Shown here piece by piece: positions 5,674 through 12,688 of a DNA stretch of 12,688 nucleotides; within the stretch, counting starts at the first letter, position 1; each line of letters opens with the position of its first letter. Made by a program: the position numbers and the translations under genes. The stretch is from Pseudomonadota bacterium (GTDB lineage Bacteria > Pseudomonadota > Gammaproteobacteria > Xanthomonadales > Rhodanobacteraceae): NCBI GenBank assembly GCA_021787175.1, contig JAJYMF010000118.1:1-12688 (forward strand). Direction: 5' to 3'. Under the pieces are notes generated by a model. The model was not told the origin of the DNA. It ran no database searches and saw nothing but the letters and a program-made list of their open reading frames with translations.

Positions 5674-5694
5674 AACATTGCGATCTGCAATGTT
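5674..5694. promoter_or_regulatory. Operator-like inverted repeat upstream of the receptor promoter
   Basis: AACATTGC-GATCT-GCAATGTT has perfect 8-bp arms around a 5-bp centre. It ends 32 bp before the -35 box of the predicted receptor promoter, inside an AT-richer patch of an otherwise GC-rich intergenic region. A dimeric regulator of the receptor, and perhaps of the divergent peptidase, is the likely ligand. It is too short and lacks a U-run to be a convincing terminator. Confidence 0.5.
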
Positions 5695-5726
5695 GTTTAC
5701 GTTCTCTTAAGGCAATCGCAATCCGC

Positions 5727-5755
5727 TTGACTCTCATTGTATGAGCAGCTACTAA
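5727..5755 (+). promoter_or_regulatory. Sigma-70 promoter for the TonB-dependent receptor
   Basis: TTGACT (5727-5732), a 17-bp spacer and TACTAA (5750-5755) make a good sigma-70 promoter. The spacer contains CTCAT-TGT-ATGAG, a small inverted repeat where a repressor could bind. Transcription would start near 5762 and leave a leader of about 370 nt. Confidence 0.65.
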
Positions 5756-6133
5756 TTCAGAGTGCGTTCATATACGAGAGGGAGGCGCGCCTCGAGCAGA
5801 TGCCTGGGTTGCCGCACTCAAGGGGATCCCGATCAAGTCATGGTTCGTCATTCCGACGAAAGCCGGAATCCGGTCTACCGCCCTGCAGATATCCCGGATT
5901 CACGCCTGCGCCGGGATGACGAGTCCTCAGAGGCTCCCTGGGGACCTCGCTTCAAGCCAGCGTCTCCGTTATCCAAGGATGGACCGACAGCGCACCCAGC
6001 GATGCAACCGCTTGAGTGCGCCGCGGATGAGTGCGGGTCACTCCCGGGCCCGGCACGTCCGAATCACGCAAGCACGAACCTGTCCGACTCTTTCGACCCG
6101 ATCGCACTCAGCAAGAACACAAGGACACGACCG
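5756..6133 (+). other. Long untranslated leader of the receptor gene
   Basis: No gene is seen in these 378 bp. The receptor frame is open upstream to 5762, but that extension has no signal-peptide or receptor character and most of it is repeat sequence. The stretch contains the two-hairpin repeat at 5845-5922. I found no cobalamin or other recognisable riboswitch motif. Confidence 0.5.
5845..5922. repeat. 78-bp palindromic intergenic repeat (two hairpins)
   Basis: The ends TCGTCATTCC and GGGATGACGA are imperfect inverted repeats. Inside are two stem-loops: ATTCCG/CGGAAT around ACGAAAGC, and ATCCCGG/CCGGGAT around 13 nt. The pattern CGTCATTCC-n-GCGAAAGC-n-GGAAT is familiar from repeats scattered between genes in many proteobacteria (similar to dRS3-type cores). 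Only one copy lies in the window, so its repeat status rests on recognition. Confidence 0.65.
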
Positions 6134-8710
6134 ATGTTTACTCGCAGCAATCCGCCGAATACATTGACCGGATCCATCTTGAATGTCTGCGTCGCGATTG
6201 CGGCATTGCTGCCGATCTGTGCATCGGCGCAGTCCGCCAGCGCGGATGACAGCAACGCGAAGGATGCGCACGCGAAAAAGCTCGAAGCCGTGACCGTGAC
6301 GGGTTCACGCATTCGTGGCGTCGACATCCAGACGCAGCAGCCCGTATTCGTCATGACGGCAGCCGACATTCAGAAAACGGGCCTGACCAACGTCGGCGAC
6401 ATCGTTCAGCAAATGACGACCATGGGAATTCCCGGATTCAACAAGACCACCGTGTTGAATGCAGCCTTCGAGCAGGGGGGCAGCTACGCCAACATGCGCA
6501 ACCTGGGCACCCAGCGCGTCCTGGTCCTGGTGAACGGGAAGCGTTGGGTGACCGGGATTGCCGGTTTTACCGATCTTTCGACGATTCCCTCGGCACTCGT
6601 GGCACGCATCGAGGTTTTGAAGGATGGCGCTTCGGCCATTTATGGTTCGGACGCCATCAGCGGCGTCATCAACTTCATCCTGAAGGACCGTTTCAACGGC
6701 GCGCAGGCGAGTGCCTATTATGGACAGAATCAGCACGGCGACGGACAGACATCTCAGTACAACGTGACCGCCGGAGCAAACAACAGTCGCTCGTCCATTG
6801 TATTCAGCGTGACTTACAACAATCAAAGTGTCGTCAATGCCAATGCGCGGTCACTCACCGAGCACGGTTACGGGCCCGGCAACCCGTATGGAACGCTGGA
6901 GGCCGGCCCGTGGGGATTGATCCGGAACCCGCTGGTTCCCGGGCAGCTGCTGATGCTCAATCATGCCAATGGGGTGGGCGCCGATTCCAACAATCCCGCA
7001 AACTATCACGTATACACCGGGGCGGTCGCGGACAAATTCGATTTCACTTCGGAGAAGTATTACAACATACCGTCCCGGCTGAAATCGGCTTTCACTCACG
7101 CCACCTACAAGCTGACCGATAGCATATCCGCCGAAGCAACTGCGATGTATTCAGACCGCTGGTCGCGCAGCCAGCTGACCGGATACCCCCTAAGCTCGAC
7201 CGCTCAACCCAATTTTCCCGTCTACGTCGATGCGCAGAGCTATTACAATCCGTACCCGGGGCACAGTCTTTTCTTCAATCGCTTGATGGCCGAAGTACCG
7301 GTGGCGAACGAAAACGACTTCAAATCGGTGCACTTCGATGGCGCGCTGAAAGGGTACCTGGACCTCGGACAGAACGAGTGGGACTGGAATGCCGGCTTCA
7401 ATTACAATCACGGCTCCGGTGTGATCAATGGTTTCGGCAATTACAACCTGCTTGCTCTGCAGAAGGCGCTCGGGCCTTCATTCCTCAACGGCTCCGGCAT
7501 TGTCCAGTGCGGAACCGCGTCGAATCCCATACCTTTGGGTACGAATTTTTCCGCAGGGCAATGCACGCCGTTCAATATTCTCGGCGGTTTGAGTGCGTCG
7601 ACACCGCAGGCGCTTTCCTACGTCGCTGCACCCAGCACCGGGATCTACGGCACCACCGATACCAGCTTTACGGCAGATGTCACGGGAACGCTAGTCGAGC
7701 TTCCCGCCGGCCACCTCGCGCTCGCGACGGGCGTTGAATCAAGGCATGTTTCAGGCTACGACAAGCCCGATGCATTTGCACAGACCGGGTACACAACCAA
7801 CCTGGCCGCGAATTCGACGGAAGGAAGCTACCGCGTCAATGAGGCCTACGCCGAGCTGAGCGTTCCGCTGCTCCGGGATGCGCCGGGCGCGAAGATGCTG
7901 AACATCGACGTTGCCAGCAGATATTCGCACTACAGCAACTTCGGCGGCACGACGAACAGCAAGTTCAGCGTCGCCTGGAAGCCGATCGACGATCTGCTGG
8001 TTCGGGGAACGTATTCGCAGGGGTTCCGCGCGCCGACCATCGGTGACCTGTTCGGCGGTGGTTCGCAGACGCACGACTATATCCTTGATCCATGCGACAG
8101 CGTTTTCGGGGCGGCGGCGAGCAACCCCACCGTCGCGGCACGTTGCCAGGCGCAGGGGGTTCCGGCGAATTTCCGTCAAACCGACGCGCAGGGGCTGCCC
8201 ATTACCGTCGGACTGCCCGTCCAGTCGTCCTATCCCTTCTACACGGGTACTGGAAACCTGACTTTGCAGCCTGAGACGTCGACATCGAAGACGATCGGAT
8301 TCGTTTACAGCCCCAGCTACATCCATGGCCTGGACATGTCCGTCGACTGGTACGAAATCAACGTGCAGAATGAAATCACCGGGATCAGTGCACAGTACGT
8401 CCTGAATCAGTGCTACATCGACAACAGCGCACCGTACTGCGCCGCATTCGGCCGTGACCCGACCAGTCACCAGATCACCACCCTTTCACACGGAAATGCG
8501 AACCTCGGGTTCCTTGCCACGAAGGGGTATGACGTTGCGGTCAACTATCAGTTTGCGCCGACCCGGTGGGGTGATTTCATAGCCCATTTTGAAGGGAACT
8601 ACACAACCGCCTATGAAACCCAGAGTGGTCCGGGCGCGATCATCGATCAAATCGCCGGCCAGTTCCCGATCTATCATGTCCGTGCCAATGCGAGCCTGGA
8701 CTGGCACTAG
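6134..8710 (+). CDS. TonB-dependent outer-membrane receptor, cut by an in-frame TAG
   Basis: 858 codons of a receptor that would be 971 residues without the TAG at 8708-8710. ATG 6134 is chosen for AAGGA 9 nt upstream and the signal peptide that follows (residues 1-32, cleavage near ASA/QSA). A TonB-box-like stretch EAVTVTGSR (51-59) precedes the plug domain (about 60-185; VLVLVNGKRW, then IEVLKDGASAIYGSDAISGV). The remainder is a beta barrel with a receptor motif RGTYSQGFRAPTIGDLF near 615-635. No N-terminal STN signalling domain is seen. The substrate is unknown; long receptors of this kind in xanthomonads take up peptides, sugars or iron complexes. Without its last strands the truncated product should not insert in the membrane. 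Confidence 0.9.
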   Translation: MFTRSNPPNTLTGSILNVCVAIAALLPICASAQSASADDSNAKDAHAKKLEAVTVTGSRIRGVDIQTQQPVFVMTAADIQKTGLTNVGDIVQQMTTMGIPGFNKTTVLNAAFEQGGSYANMRNLGTQRVLVLVNGKRWVTGIAGFTDLSTIPSALVARIEVLKDGASAIYGSDAISGVINFILKDRFNGAQASAYYGQNQHGDGQTSQYNVTAGANNSRSSIVFSVTYNNQSVVNANARSLTEHGYGPGNPYGTLEAGPWGLIRNPLVPGQLLMLNHANGVGADSNNPANYHVYTGAVADKFDFTSEKYYNIPSRLKSAFTHATYKLTDSISAEATAMYSDRWSRSQLTGYPLSSTAQPNFPVYVDAQSYYNPYPGHSLFFNRLMAEVPVANENDFKSVHFDGALKGYLDLGQNEWDWNAGFNYNHGSGVINGFGNYNLLALQKALGPSFLNGSGIVQCGTASNPIPLGTNFSAGQCTPFNILGGLSASTPQALSYVAAPSTGIYGTTDTSFTADVTGTLVELPAGHLALATGVESRHVSGYDKPDAFAQTGYTTNLAANSTEGSYRVNEAYAELSVPLLRDAPGAKMLNIDVASRYSHYSNFGGTTNSKFSVAWKPIDDLLVRGTYSQGFRAPTIGDLFGGGSQTHDYILDPCDSVFGAAASNPTVAARCQAQGVPANFRQTDAQGLPITVGLPVQSSYPFYTGTGNLTLQPETSTSKTIGFVYSPSYIHGLDMSVDWYEINVQNEITGISAQYVLNQCYIDNSAPYCAAFGRDPTSHQITTLSHGNANLGFLATKGYDVAVNYQFAPTRWGDFIAHFEGNYTTAYETQSGPGAIIDQIAGQFPIYHVRANASLDWH

Positions 8711-9049
8711 GGCAATTTCGGGGCGACCTGGCTGATCCAGTATTACGGGCCGACGCGGGACGCCTGCTACCAGAAGACGGTCAACTGCAGCGATCCGCAC
8801 TACACCAGCCCGAGCTGGCCCTACGGTACCGGATCCAATCGCGTGGGCAGCACGGCATTCAATGACCTCAACGTGCAATGGCAGGCGCCGTGGCATGCGG
8901 TGTTCACGCTCGGCATCAACAACATCTTCAACAAGAGCCCGGAAGTGATCTACATCGCGAAGTTCGGCGGCTATAACGAGGTGGCCGCCTACGATCCGAC
9001 GCAGCCGATCGACCGCTTCTGGTACGCAAGCTATACGCAGAAATTTTGA
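8711..9049 (+). pseudogene. C-terminal end of the TonB-dependent receptor, beyond the TAG
   Basis: The frame continues without another stop for 112 codons and codes for the missing barrel strands: GNFGATWLIQYYGPTRDACY, a Cys pair (ACYQ and NCSDP) that may make a loop disulfide, the last-strand motif FTLGINNIFNKSPEV, and a terminal aromatic YTQKF as in outer-membrane barrels. The sequence shows no other damage. This fits a single recent nonsense change, a sequencing error or suppression of the TAG. No ribosome binding site suggests separate translation. Confidence 0.85.
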
Positions 9050-9169
9050 TGCAGGGTCCGCGCACCTGACCGATACGCTTGACGGTGTGCTACGTGCAGC
9101 AGCCGCCAACAGGGGTGAGGCTACGCGTGATCAGCGCCGCACGGCACGCCACGACAGCGTCTGAACCGG

Positions 9170-9196
9170 GCGACGGCTTGAGACTCGAGCCGTCGC
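9170..9196 (+). terminator. Hairpin terminator after the receptor
   Basis: GCGACGGCT and AGCCGTCGC form a 9-bp stem with a 9-nt loop, followed by TTGTTGCGT, a weak U-rich tail. It lies 120 bp beyond the receptor stop. Confidence 0.55.
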
Positions 9197-9226
9197 TTGT
9201 TGCGTCCGGGTTTTGCAGGGATGGAG

Positions 9227-9255
9227 CGCGCGGGTTCCGCACAACAACCCGCGCG
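9227..9255 (-). terminator. Hairpin after the short-chain dehydrogenase
   Basis: CGCGCGGGTT and AACCCGCGCG make a 10-bp stem with a 9-nt loop just past the dehydrogenase stop on the minus strand. No U-run follows. Together with the hairpin at 9170-9196 it separates two convergent genes. Confidence 0.5.
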
Positions 9256-9262
9256 GCGCCCC

Positions 9263-10027
9263 TCAAGCCAGATAGCCGCCGTCGGCCACGAAGCTGGCTC
9301 CGGTGACGTAGCTGGCGGCGGGTGCCGCCAGAAACAGCACCAGCGGCGCGATCTCTTCCGGCTGCGCGACGCGGCCCAGCGGAATCAGCCGCAGCATCGT
9401 CTTCAGCAGGTCGGCGTTCTGCGTCAGCGCGCCGGCGAAGCGGGTGTCGGTCAGGCCGGGCAGCACCGCGTTGACGCGGATGCCGTGCGGCGCCAGCTCT
9501 TTCGCCCAGCCCTCGGTCATGTTGACGATCGCGGCCTTGGTGAAGGAATACACGCCCTGCCCCGGCGCCGCGCGGCGGGCGTTGACCGAGGCCACGTTGA
9601 CGATCGCACCGCCGCCTTTCGCGCGCATGCGCCGTGCGGCCTGCTGCGTCGCGTAGAAGTAGCCGCGGATGTTGACTTCGACGGTCTTGTCGTAGGCCGC
9701 GAGATCCATGTCCAGCATCGGCCCGAAGTACGGATTGGCGGCGGCGTTGTTGACCAGGATGTCGGGCGCGCGGCCCTGCGCGTCGAGCGCCGCGAACAGC
9801 GCGTCGATCGCGGCAACGTCGCCGATGTGCGCGGGCTGCACGTCGGCTTCGCCGCCGGCGGTGCGGATCGCATCCGCGACCGCCTCGCAGGCCTCCGCCT
9901 TGCGGCTGCTGAGGACGACACGGGCGCCGTGCGCGGCCAGCAGGGTGGCGATCGCGGCACCGATGCCGCGGCTGGCGCCGGTGACCAGCGCGGTCTTGCC
10001 GGCGAGGTCGAACAGCGGATCGCGCAT
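9263..10027 (-). CDS. Short-chain dehydrogenase/reductase (SDR), classical type
   Basis: A 254-residue NAD(P)-dependent oxidoreductase in the cytoplasm. All classical SDR motifs are present: TGASRGIG (16-23) for the cofactor, NNAA (93-96), Asn119, the catalytic Ser147, Tyr160 and Lys164 (YSFTK), and the post-catalytic LPG. Ser40-Arg42 after the second strand (VVLSSRK) suggests a preference for NADP(H). It resembles FabG and DHRS4-like carbonyl reductases; the substrate cannot be told. ATG 10027 is chosen because the fold begins there (DLAGKTALVTG), although the frame stays open further upstream and the ribosome binding site is weak. It is divergent from the next gene, 146 bp away. Confidence 0.93.
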   Translation of the reverse strand: MRDPLFDLAGKTALVTGASRGIGAAIATLLAAHGARVVLSSRKAEACEAVADAIRTAGGEADVQPAHIGDVAAIDALFAALDAQGRAPDILVNNAAANPYFGPMLDMDLAAYDKTVEVNIRGYFYATQQAARRMRAKGGGAIVNVASVNARRAAPGQGVYSFTKAAIVNMTEGWAKELAPHGIRVNAVLPGLTDTRFAGALTQNADLLKTMLRLIPLGRVAQPEEIAPLVLFLAAPAASYVTGASFVADGGYLA

Positions 10028-10173
10028 GGACAGTACGCCTGCGTATGGCCAAGATGCGAGGCTAGCATGCAGGTCCCGACCGCGCGCGCGCGCCGCTCCC
10101 ATCGCCTCAGGCAGCTGTTCCCCGAATTCCATTTCCGCCGCCTGACCGCGGCCGTCCGCGCAAGGAGTCCACG

Positions 10174-11229
10174 ATGAGCGCACAACTGATGATCTACGGC
10201 GCCAACGGCTACACCGGCGCGCTGATCGCCCGCGCGGCGGTGCGCGCCGGTCTGAAGCCGCTGCTGGCCGGTCGCTCGCGCGAGACGCTGGAGCCGTTGG
10301 CGCGCGAACTGGGATTGCACAAACGGGTGTTCCCGCTGCTGGGCGCCCGCTCGATCGCCGCCAGCCTCGACGACGTCGGCCTCGTGCTCAACTGCGCCGG
10401 CCCGTTCTCGGCGACCTGTGCGCCACTGCTGGAAGCCTGCCTCGCCAAGCGCGTGCACTATCTGGATATCACCGGCGAGATCGACGTCTTCGCGCACTGC
10501 CACGCTCAGCACGAGCGCGCACAGGCCGCCGGCATCGTGGTCGCGCCGGGCGTCGGCTTCGACGTGGTGCCGACCGACTGCCTCGCGGCGATGCTGAAGG
10601 CGCGCCTGCCGCGCGCCGACGAACTGGTGCTGGCCTTCGACGGCGGCGGCGGCATGAGCCCGGGCACCGCCAAGACCAGCGTCGAGGGCCTGCGCAAGGG
10701 CGGCCGCGCGCGCATCCACGGCCGCGTGGTCGAGGTGCCGCTGGCGTGGAAGGTGCGCAGCTTCGGCAGCGGCGAGAGCGCACGCATGGCCGTCACCATT
10801 CCCTGGGGCGACGTCTACACCGCGTTCGTCTCCACCGGCATCGCCAGCATCGAGACCTACATGGCGATGCCGCCGCGCGCGATCGCGCAGATCCGGCGCA
10901 TGCGCTGGCTGCGGCCGCTGCTGCGCTTCGGTGCGCTCGAGGCGTGGATGAAAAAGCGCATCGAGACGAAGGTGCGAGGTCCCGACGAGGCCAAACGCGC
11001 AGCCACCACGACCCATGTCTGGGGCGAGGTGCGCAGCGCCGACGGCAGCGAGGCGAAACTCGAGCTGCTGACGCCCAACGGCTACACGCTGACCGTGGAC
11101 GCCGCGCTGGCGATCGCGCGCCGCGTGCTGGAACAGCCGCCCGCCGGCGGCTACTACACGCCCTCGCGGCTGATGGGCGCGGAGTTCGTGCTGAGCCTGC
11201 CGGGCGTGCGCCTGGTCGAACCGGCGTGA
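10174..11229 (+). CDS. Saccharopine dehydrogenase-like NAD(P)-binding reductase
   Basis: A 351-residue protein with an N-terminal Rossmann fold: GANGYTG (9-15), the second-strand AGRSRETL, NCAGPF (73-78) and HYLDITGE (95-102). This is the pattern of the saccharopine dehydrogenase/trans-acting enoyl reductase group rather than of true lysine-pathway enzymes. The middle part has FDGGGGMSPGTAKTSVEGL, a segment typical of this group, and the C-terminal part returns to an alpha/beta layout. Many relatives act on lipids or polyketides, but no substrate can be assigned. ATG 10174 has AAGGAG 6 nt upstream. Divergent from the SDR gene; a joint role is only a guess. Confidence 0.9.
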   Translation: MSAQLMIYGANGYTGALIARAAVRAGLKPLLAGRSRETLEPLARELGLHKRVFPLLGARSIAASLDDVGLVLNCAGPFSATCAPLLEACLAKRVHYLDITGEIDVFAHCHAQHERAQAAGIVVAPGVGFDVVPTDCLAAMLKARLPRADELVLAFDGGGGMSPGTAKTSVEGLRKGGRARIHGRVVEVPLAWKVRSFGSGESARMAVTIPWGDVYTAFVSTGIASIETYMAMPPRAIAQIRRMRWLRPLLRFGALEAWMKKRIETKVRGPDEAKRAATTTHVWGEVRSADGSEAKLELLTPNGYTLTVDAALAIARRVLEQPPAGGYYTPSRLMGAEFVLSLPGVRLVEPA

Positions 11230-11366
11230 CCACTGGCAGCTGCTGCCGCACCTGACCGTCGCGGCCCCGGCCGTGGCCATCGCCTTGATCGACCGCATCA
11301 TGAGTCCGAATGCGTGCAGCGTTTCGGTGCACACTACCTGACCGTCACCGCACGAGGATCGTCGCT

Positions 11367-11585
11367 ATGCGCATCGCCCTGATCGTGGTGGGTTTGCTGG
11401 TCGCCCTGGGCGGCCTGTGGGTGGTATTGGGCAAAGGCAGTTACCAGAGCACGGAGACCGCGGCCAAGGTCGGCCCGCTCACGCTGCAGGCCACCAGCGA
11501 CAAGACCATTCCGGCACCGATCGGCTACGGCCTGATCGTGGTCGGCGGCGTCCTGGTCGCCGCCGGCGCGCTGCGCAAGCGCTGA
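11367..11585 (+). CDS. Small two-helix inner-membrane protein
   Basis: A 72-residue protein. Residues 3-21 (IALIVVGLLVALGGLWVVL) and 52-68 are membrane helices joined by a periplasmic or cytoplasmic loop of about 30 residues (KGSYQSTETAAKVGPLTLQ). The layout, with a short Gly-Pro-Leu core in the loop and IPAP before helix 2, is shared by a widespread family of uncharacterised small membrane proteins (similar to DUF3185). ATG 11367 has AGGA about 9 nt upstream. The frame is open further upstream, but helix 1 at the very start supports this choice. Function unknown. Confidence 0.8.
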   Translation: MRIALIVVGLLVALGGLWVVLGKGSYQSTETAAKVGPLTLQATSDKTIPAPIGYGLIVVGGVLVAAGALRKR

Positions 11586-11634
11586 GCGCCGGAGCTTTCG
11601 GGCCTGCTGTTGCTGCCCTTTCCGAAGCCAGACC

Positions 11635-11740
11635 CTTCGCTGCGCTCAGGGTGACACCGGGAGGTCTTGGCAGGCCGAAGGTCTTGGCAGGCCGAAGGCC
11701 TTGCCATGCTGTATGTCTTGTCATGCTGAGCGCAGCGAAG
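11635..11740. repeat. Intergenic element with 22-bp inverted ends
   Basis: CTTCGCTGCGCTCAGGGTGA (first 20 bases of the left arm, 11635-11656) pairs with the right arm (11719-11740, ending GCTGAGCGCAGCGAAG) with two mismatches. The motif GAGCGCAGCGAAG is familiar from intergenic repeats in several bacterial groups. Transcribed, the arms would enclose 62 nt. It lies between the small membrane protein and uvrD and contains no gene. Confidence 0.7.
11663..11696. repeat. 17-bp tandem repeat, two exact copies
   Basis: GGTCTTGGCAGGCCGAA occurs twice head to tail (11663-11679 and 11680-11696), inside the loop of the larger inverted repeat. The following GGCCTTGCC looks like a decayed third start. 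Each copy contains a small GGC-AGGCC dyad. Confidence 0.8.
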
Positions 11741-11828
11741 CATCTGGCCTGCCGGGCCATCCCGGCCGACCATGCAGCGGGGTGCCCGTCGCCCGTCAGA
11801 TCCTTCGGCCTGCGGCCTCAGCGACAGC

Positions 11829-11840
11829 AAAGGAGGTGAC
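11829..11840 (+). promoter_or_regulatory. Perfect Shine-Dalgarno sequence without a matching start
   Basis: AAAGGAGGTGAC is the full complement of the 16S rRNA 3' end. The nearest ATG (11853) is 16 nt past AGGAGG and opens a 59-codon frame that only shadows the uvrD start in another frame. Upstream of uvrD its own frame is closed by the TGA inside this very motif. It may be chance. Confidence 0.35.
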
Positions 11841-11881
11841 GGCACGGGGACGATGGGCGCGGCCGGGCGCGGCCGGGCGAC

Positions 11882-11887
11882 TACAAT
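11882..11887 (+). promoter_or_regulatory. Probable -10 box of uvrD (leaderless transcript)
   Basis: TACAAT ends 6 nt before the ATG at 11894, so transcription should begin at or next to the start codon. There is no good -35 box in the GC-rich sequence upstream (GCGGCC at 17 bp) and no ribosome binding site before the ATG. Both are normal for leaderless genes. Confidence 0.55.
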
Positions 11888-11893
11888 CGCCGG

Positions 11894-12688
11894 ATGGATG
11901 TCTCGCATCTGCTCGACGCGCTCAACCCGGCCCAGCGCGAGGCCGTCAGCGCGCCGCCCGGCCCGTTGCTGGTGCTGGCCGGCGCCGGTTCCGGCAAGAC
12001 CCGCGTGCTCACCCACCGCATCGCCTGGCTGACCGAGGTCGAGCGCGTGCCGCCGTGGGCGATCCTGGCGGTGACCTTCACCAACAAGGCCGCCGGCGAG
12101 ATGCGCGGACGGCTCGACGCGCTGCTGCCGCGCGGGCTGTCGGGCCTGACGGTCGGCACCTTCCACGGCATCGCCCATCGCCTGCTGCGCCGGCACTGGC
12201 GCGAGGCGCGGCTGCCGGAGACGTTCCAGATCCTCGACGCCGACGACCAGCAGCGTCTGGTCAAGCGCGTGATCGCCGGGCTCGGCCTCGACGAGGCGCG
12301 CTTCCCGCCGCGGCAGGCGGCATGGACCATCAACGGCTGGAAGGACGAGGGCCGGCGCCCGGCGACGATCGAGCACCGCGACCATCCGGCCACGCGCACG
12401 CTGGTCGACATCTACGGCGCCTACGAGGACGCCTGCCGGCGCGCCGGCCTGGTCGATTTCGCCGAGCTGCTGCTGCGCGCGCACGAGCTGATGCTGGGCG
12501 ACGCCGCGCTGCTGGCGCACTACCGCGAACGCTGGCGGCACCTGCTGATCGACGAGTTCCAGGACACCAACGCCCTGCAATACGCCTGGGTGCGCGTGCT
12601 CGCCGGCAATACCGGCGCCGTGTTCGTGGTCGGCGACGACGATCAGGCGATCTACGGCTGGCGCGGCGCGCGGGTCGAGAACGTGCAG
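11894..12688 (+). CDS. uvrD: DNA helicase II UvrD, N-terminal 265 codons
   Basis: A superfamily 1A 3'-5' DNA helicase of nucleotide excision and mismatch repair, cut by the window edge (full length about 720 residues). Visible motifs: the Q-motif LNPAQREAV (10-18), Walker A AGAGSGKT (29-36), motif Ia TFTNKAA (61-67), TFHG (89-92), motif II DEFQDT (220-225) and motif III GDDDQAIYGWRGA (247-259). GDDDQ and the short linker are more like UvrD than Rep. ATG 11894 is the only start, since no other start codon lies between it and an in-frame TGA at 11837. Translation probably begins on a leaderless mRNA. Confidence 0.95.
   Translation, partial: MDVSHLLDALNPAQREAVSAPPGPLLVLAGAGSGKTRVLTHRIAWLTEVERVPPWAILAVTFTNKAAGEMRGRLDALLPRGLSGLTVGTFHGIAHRLLRRHWREARLPETFQILDADDQQRLVKRVIAGLGLDEARFPPRQAAWTINGWKDEGRRPATIEHRDHPATRTLVDIYGAYEDACRRAGLVDFAELLLRAHELMLGDAALLAHYRERWRHLLIDEFQDTNALQYAWVRVLAGNTGAVFVVGDDDQAIYGWRGARVENVQ

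Noticed and set aside
5762..6133. N-terminal extension of the receptor to GTG 5762
   Set aside because: It would place 124 residues of repeat-derived sequence before a clear signal peptide, and ATG 6134 has its own ribosome binding site.
10081..10094. Alternating CG run between the divergent genes
   Set aside because: A short dinucleotide run is expected in DNA of this base composition and has no further structure around it.
9517..11334. 605-codon open frame on the minus strand across the SDR and reductase genes
   Set aside because: It runs through two genes in frames with no domain, and its composition is that of a GC-rich shadow.

Overview
The window looks like the chromosome of a high-GC gammaproteobacterium of the Xanthomonadales (Xanthomonadaceae or Rhodanobacteraceae). 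The basis is the xanthomonad-style start of UvrD, a long TonB-dependent receptor, a periplasmic M28 peptidase, short palindromic intergenic repeats and a chromosomal integron. Genus cannot be fixed from the sequence alone.

Region 1 (1-3244) is an integron read from its right end. intI (plus strand) codes for a complete integron integrase with all catalytic residues and the IntI-specific insertion. Upstream of it lie the attI/Pc region and then a cassette array running leftwards on the minus strand. Three complete cassettes are present: a VOC/glyoxalase-fold protein, a three-helix membrane protein, and a membrane-anchored protein of unknown function. Each has an attC site (60, 72 and 69 bp). 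The start of a fourth cassette runs off the left edge. The cassettes are probably read from a TTGACA promoter in the attI region.

Region 2 (3245-3928) is a small graveyard of toxin-antitoxin genes beside the integron, all on the minus strand. An intact Phd/YefM-type antitoxin is followed by a VapC/PIN toxin reduced to its first ~8 and last ~27 codons. Upstream lie short remnants resembling the end of a DUF1778 antitoxin and the start of its GNAT acetyltransferase toxin.

Region 3 (3929-9262) holds an exported M28 metallopeptidase (minus) and, divergent to it, a TonB-dependent receptor (plus). The receptor has a promoter, an operator-like palindrome and a ~370-nt leader containing a palindromic repeat. 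Its reading frame is broken by one in-frame TAG at 8708-8710; the last 113 codons, ending in the expected terminal Phe, continue intact in the same frame. Two hairpins close the region.

Region 4 (9263-12688) is conserved-looking housekeeping sequence. It has a short-chain dehydrogenase (minus) divergent from a saccharopine-dehydrogenase-like reductase (plus), a 72-aa two-helix membrane protein, an intergenic stretch with a long inverted repeat and a nested 17-bp tandem repeat, and the first 265 codons of uvrD. The uvrD -10 box sits only 6 nt from its ATG, so its mRNA is probably leaderless.
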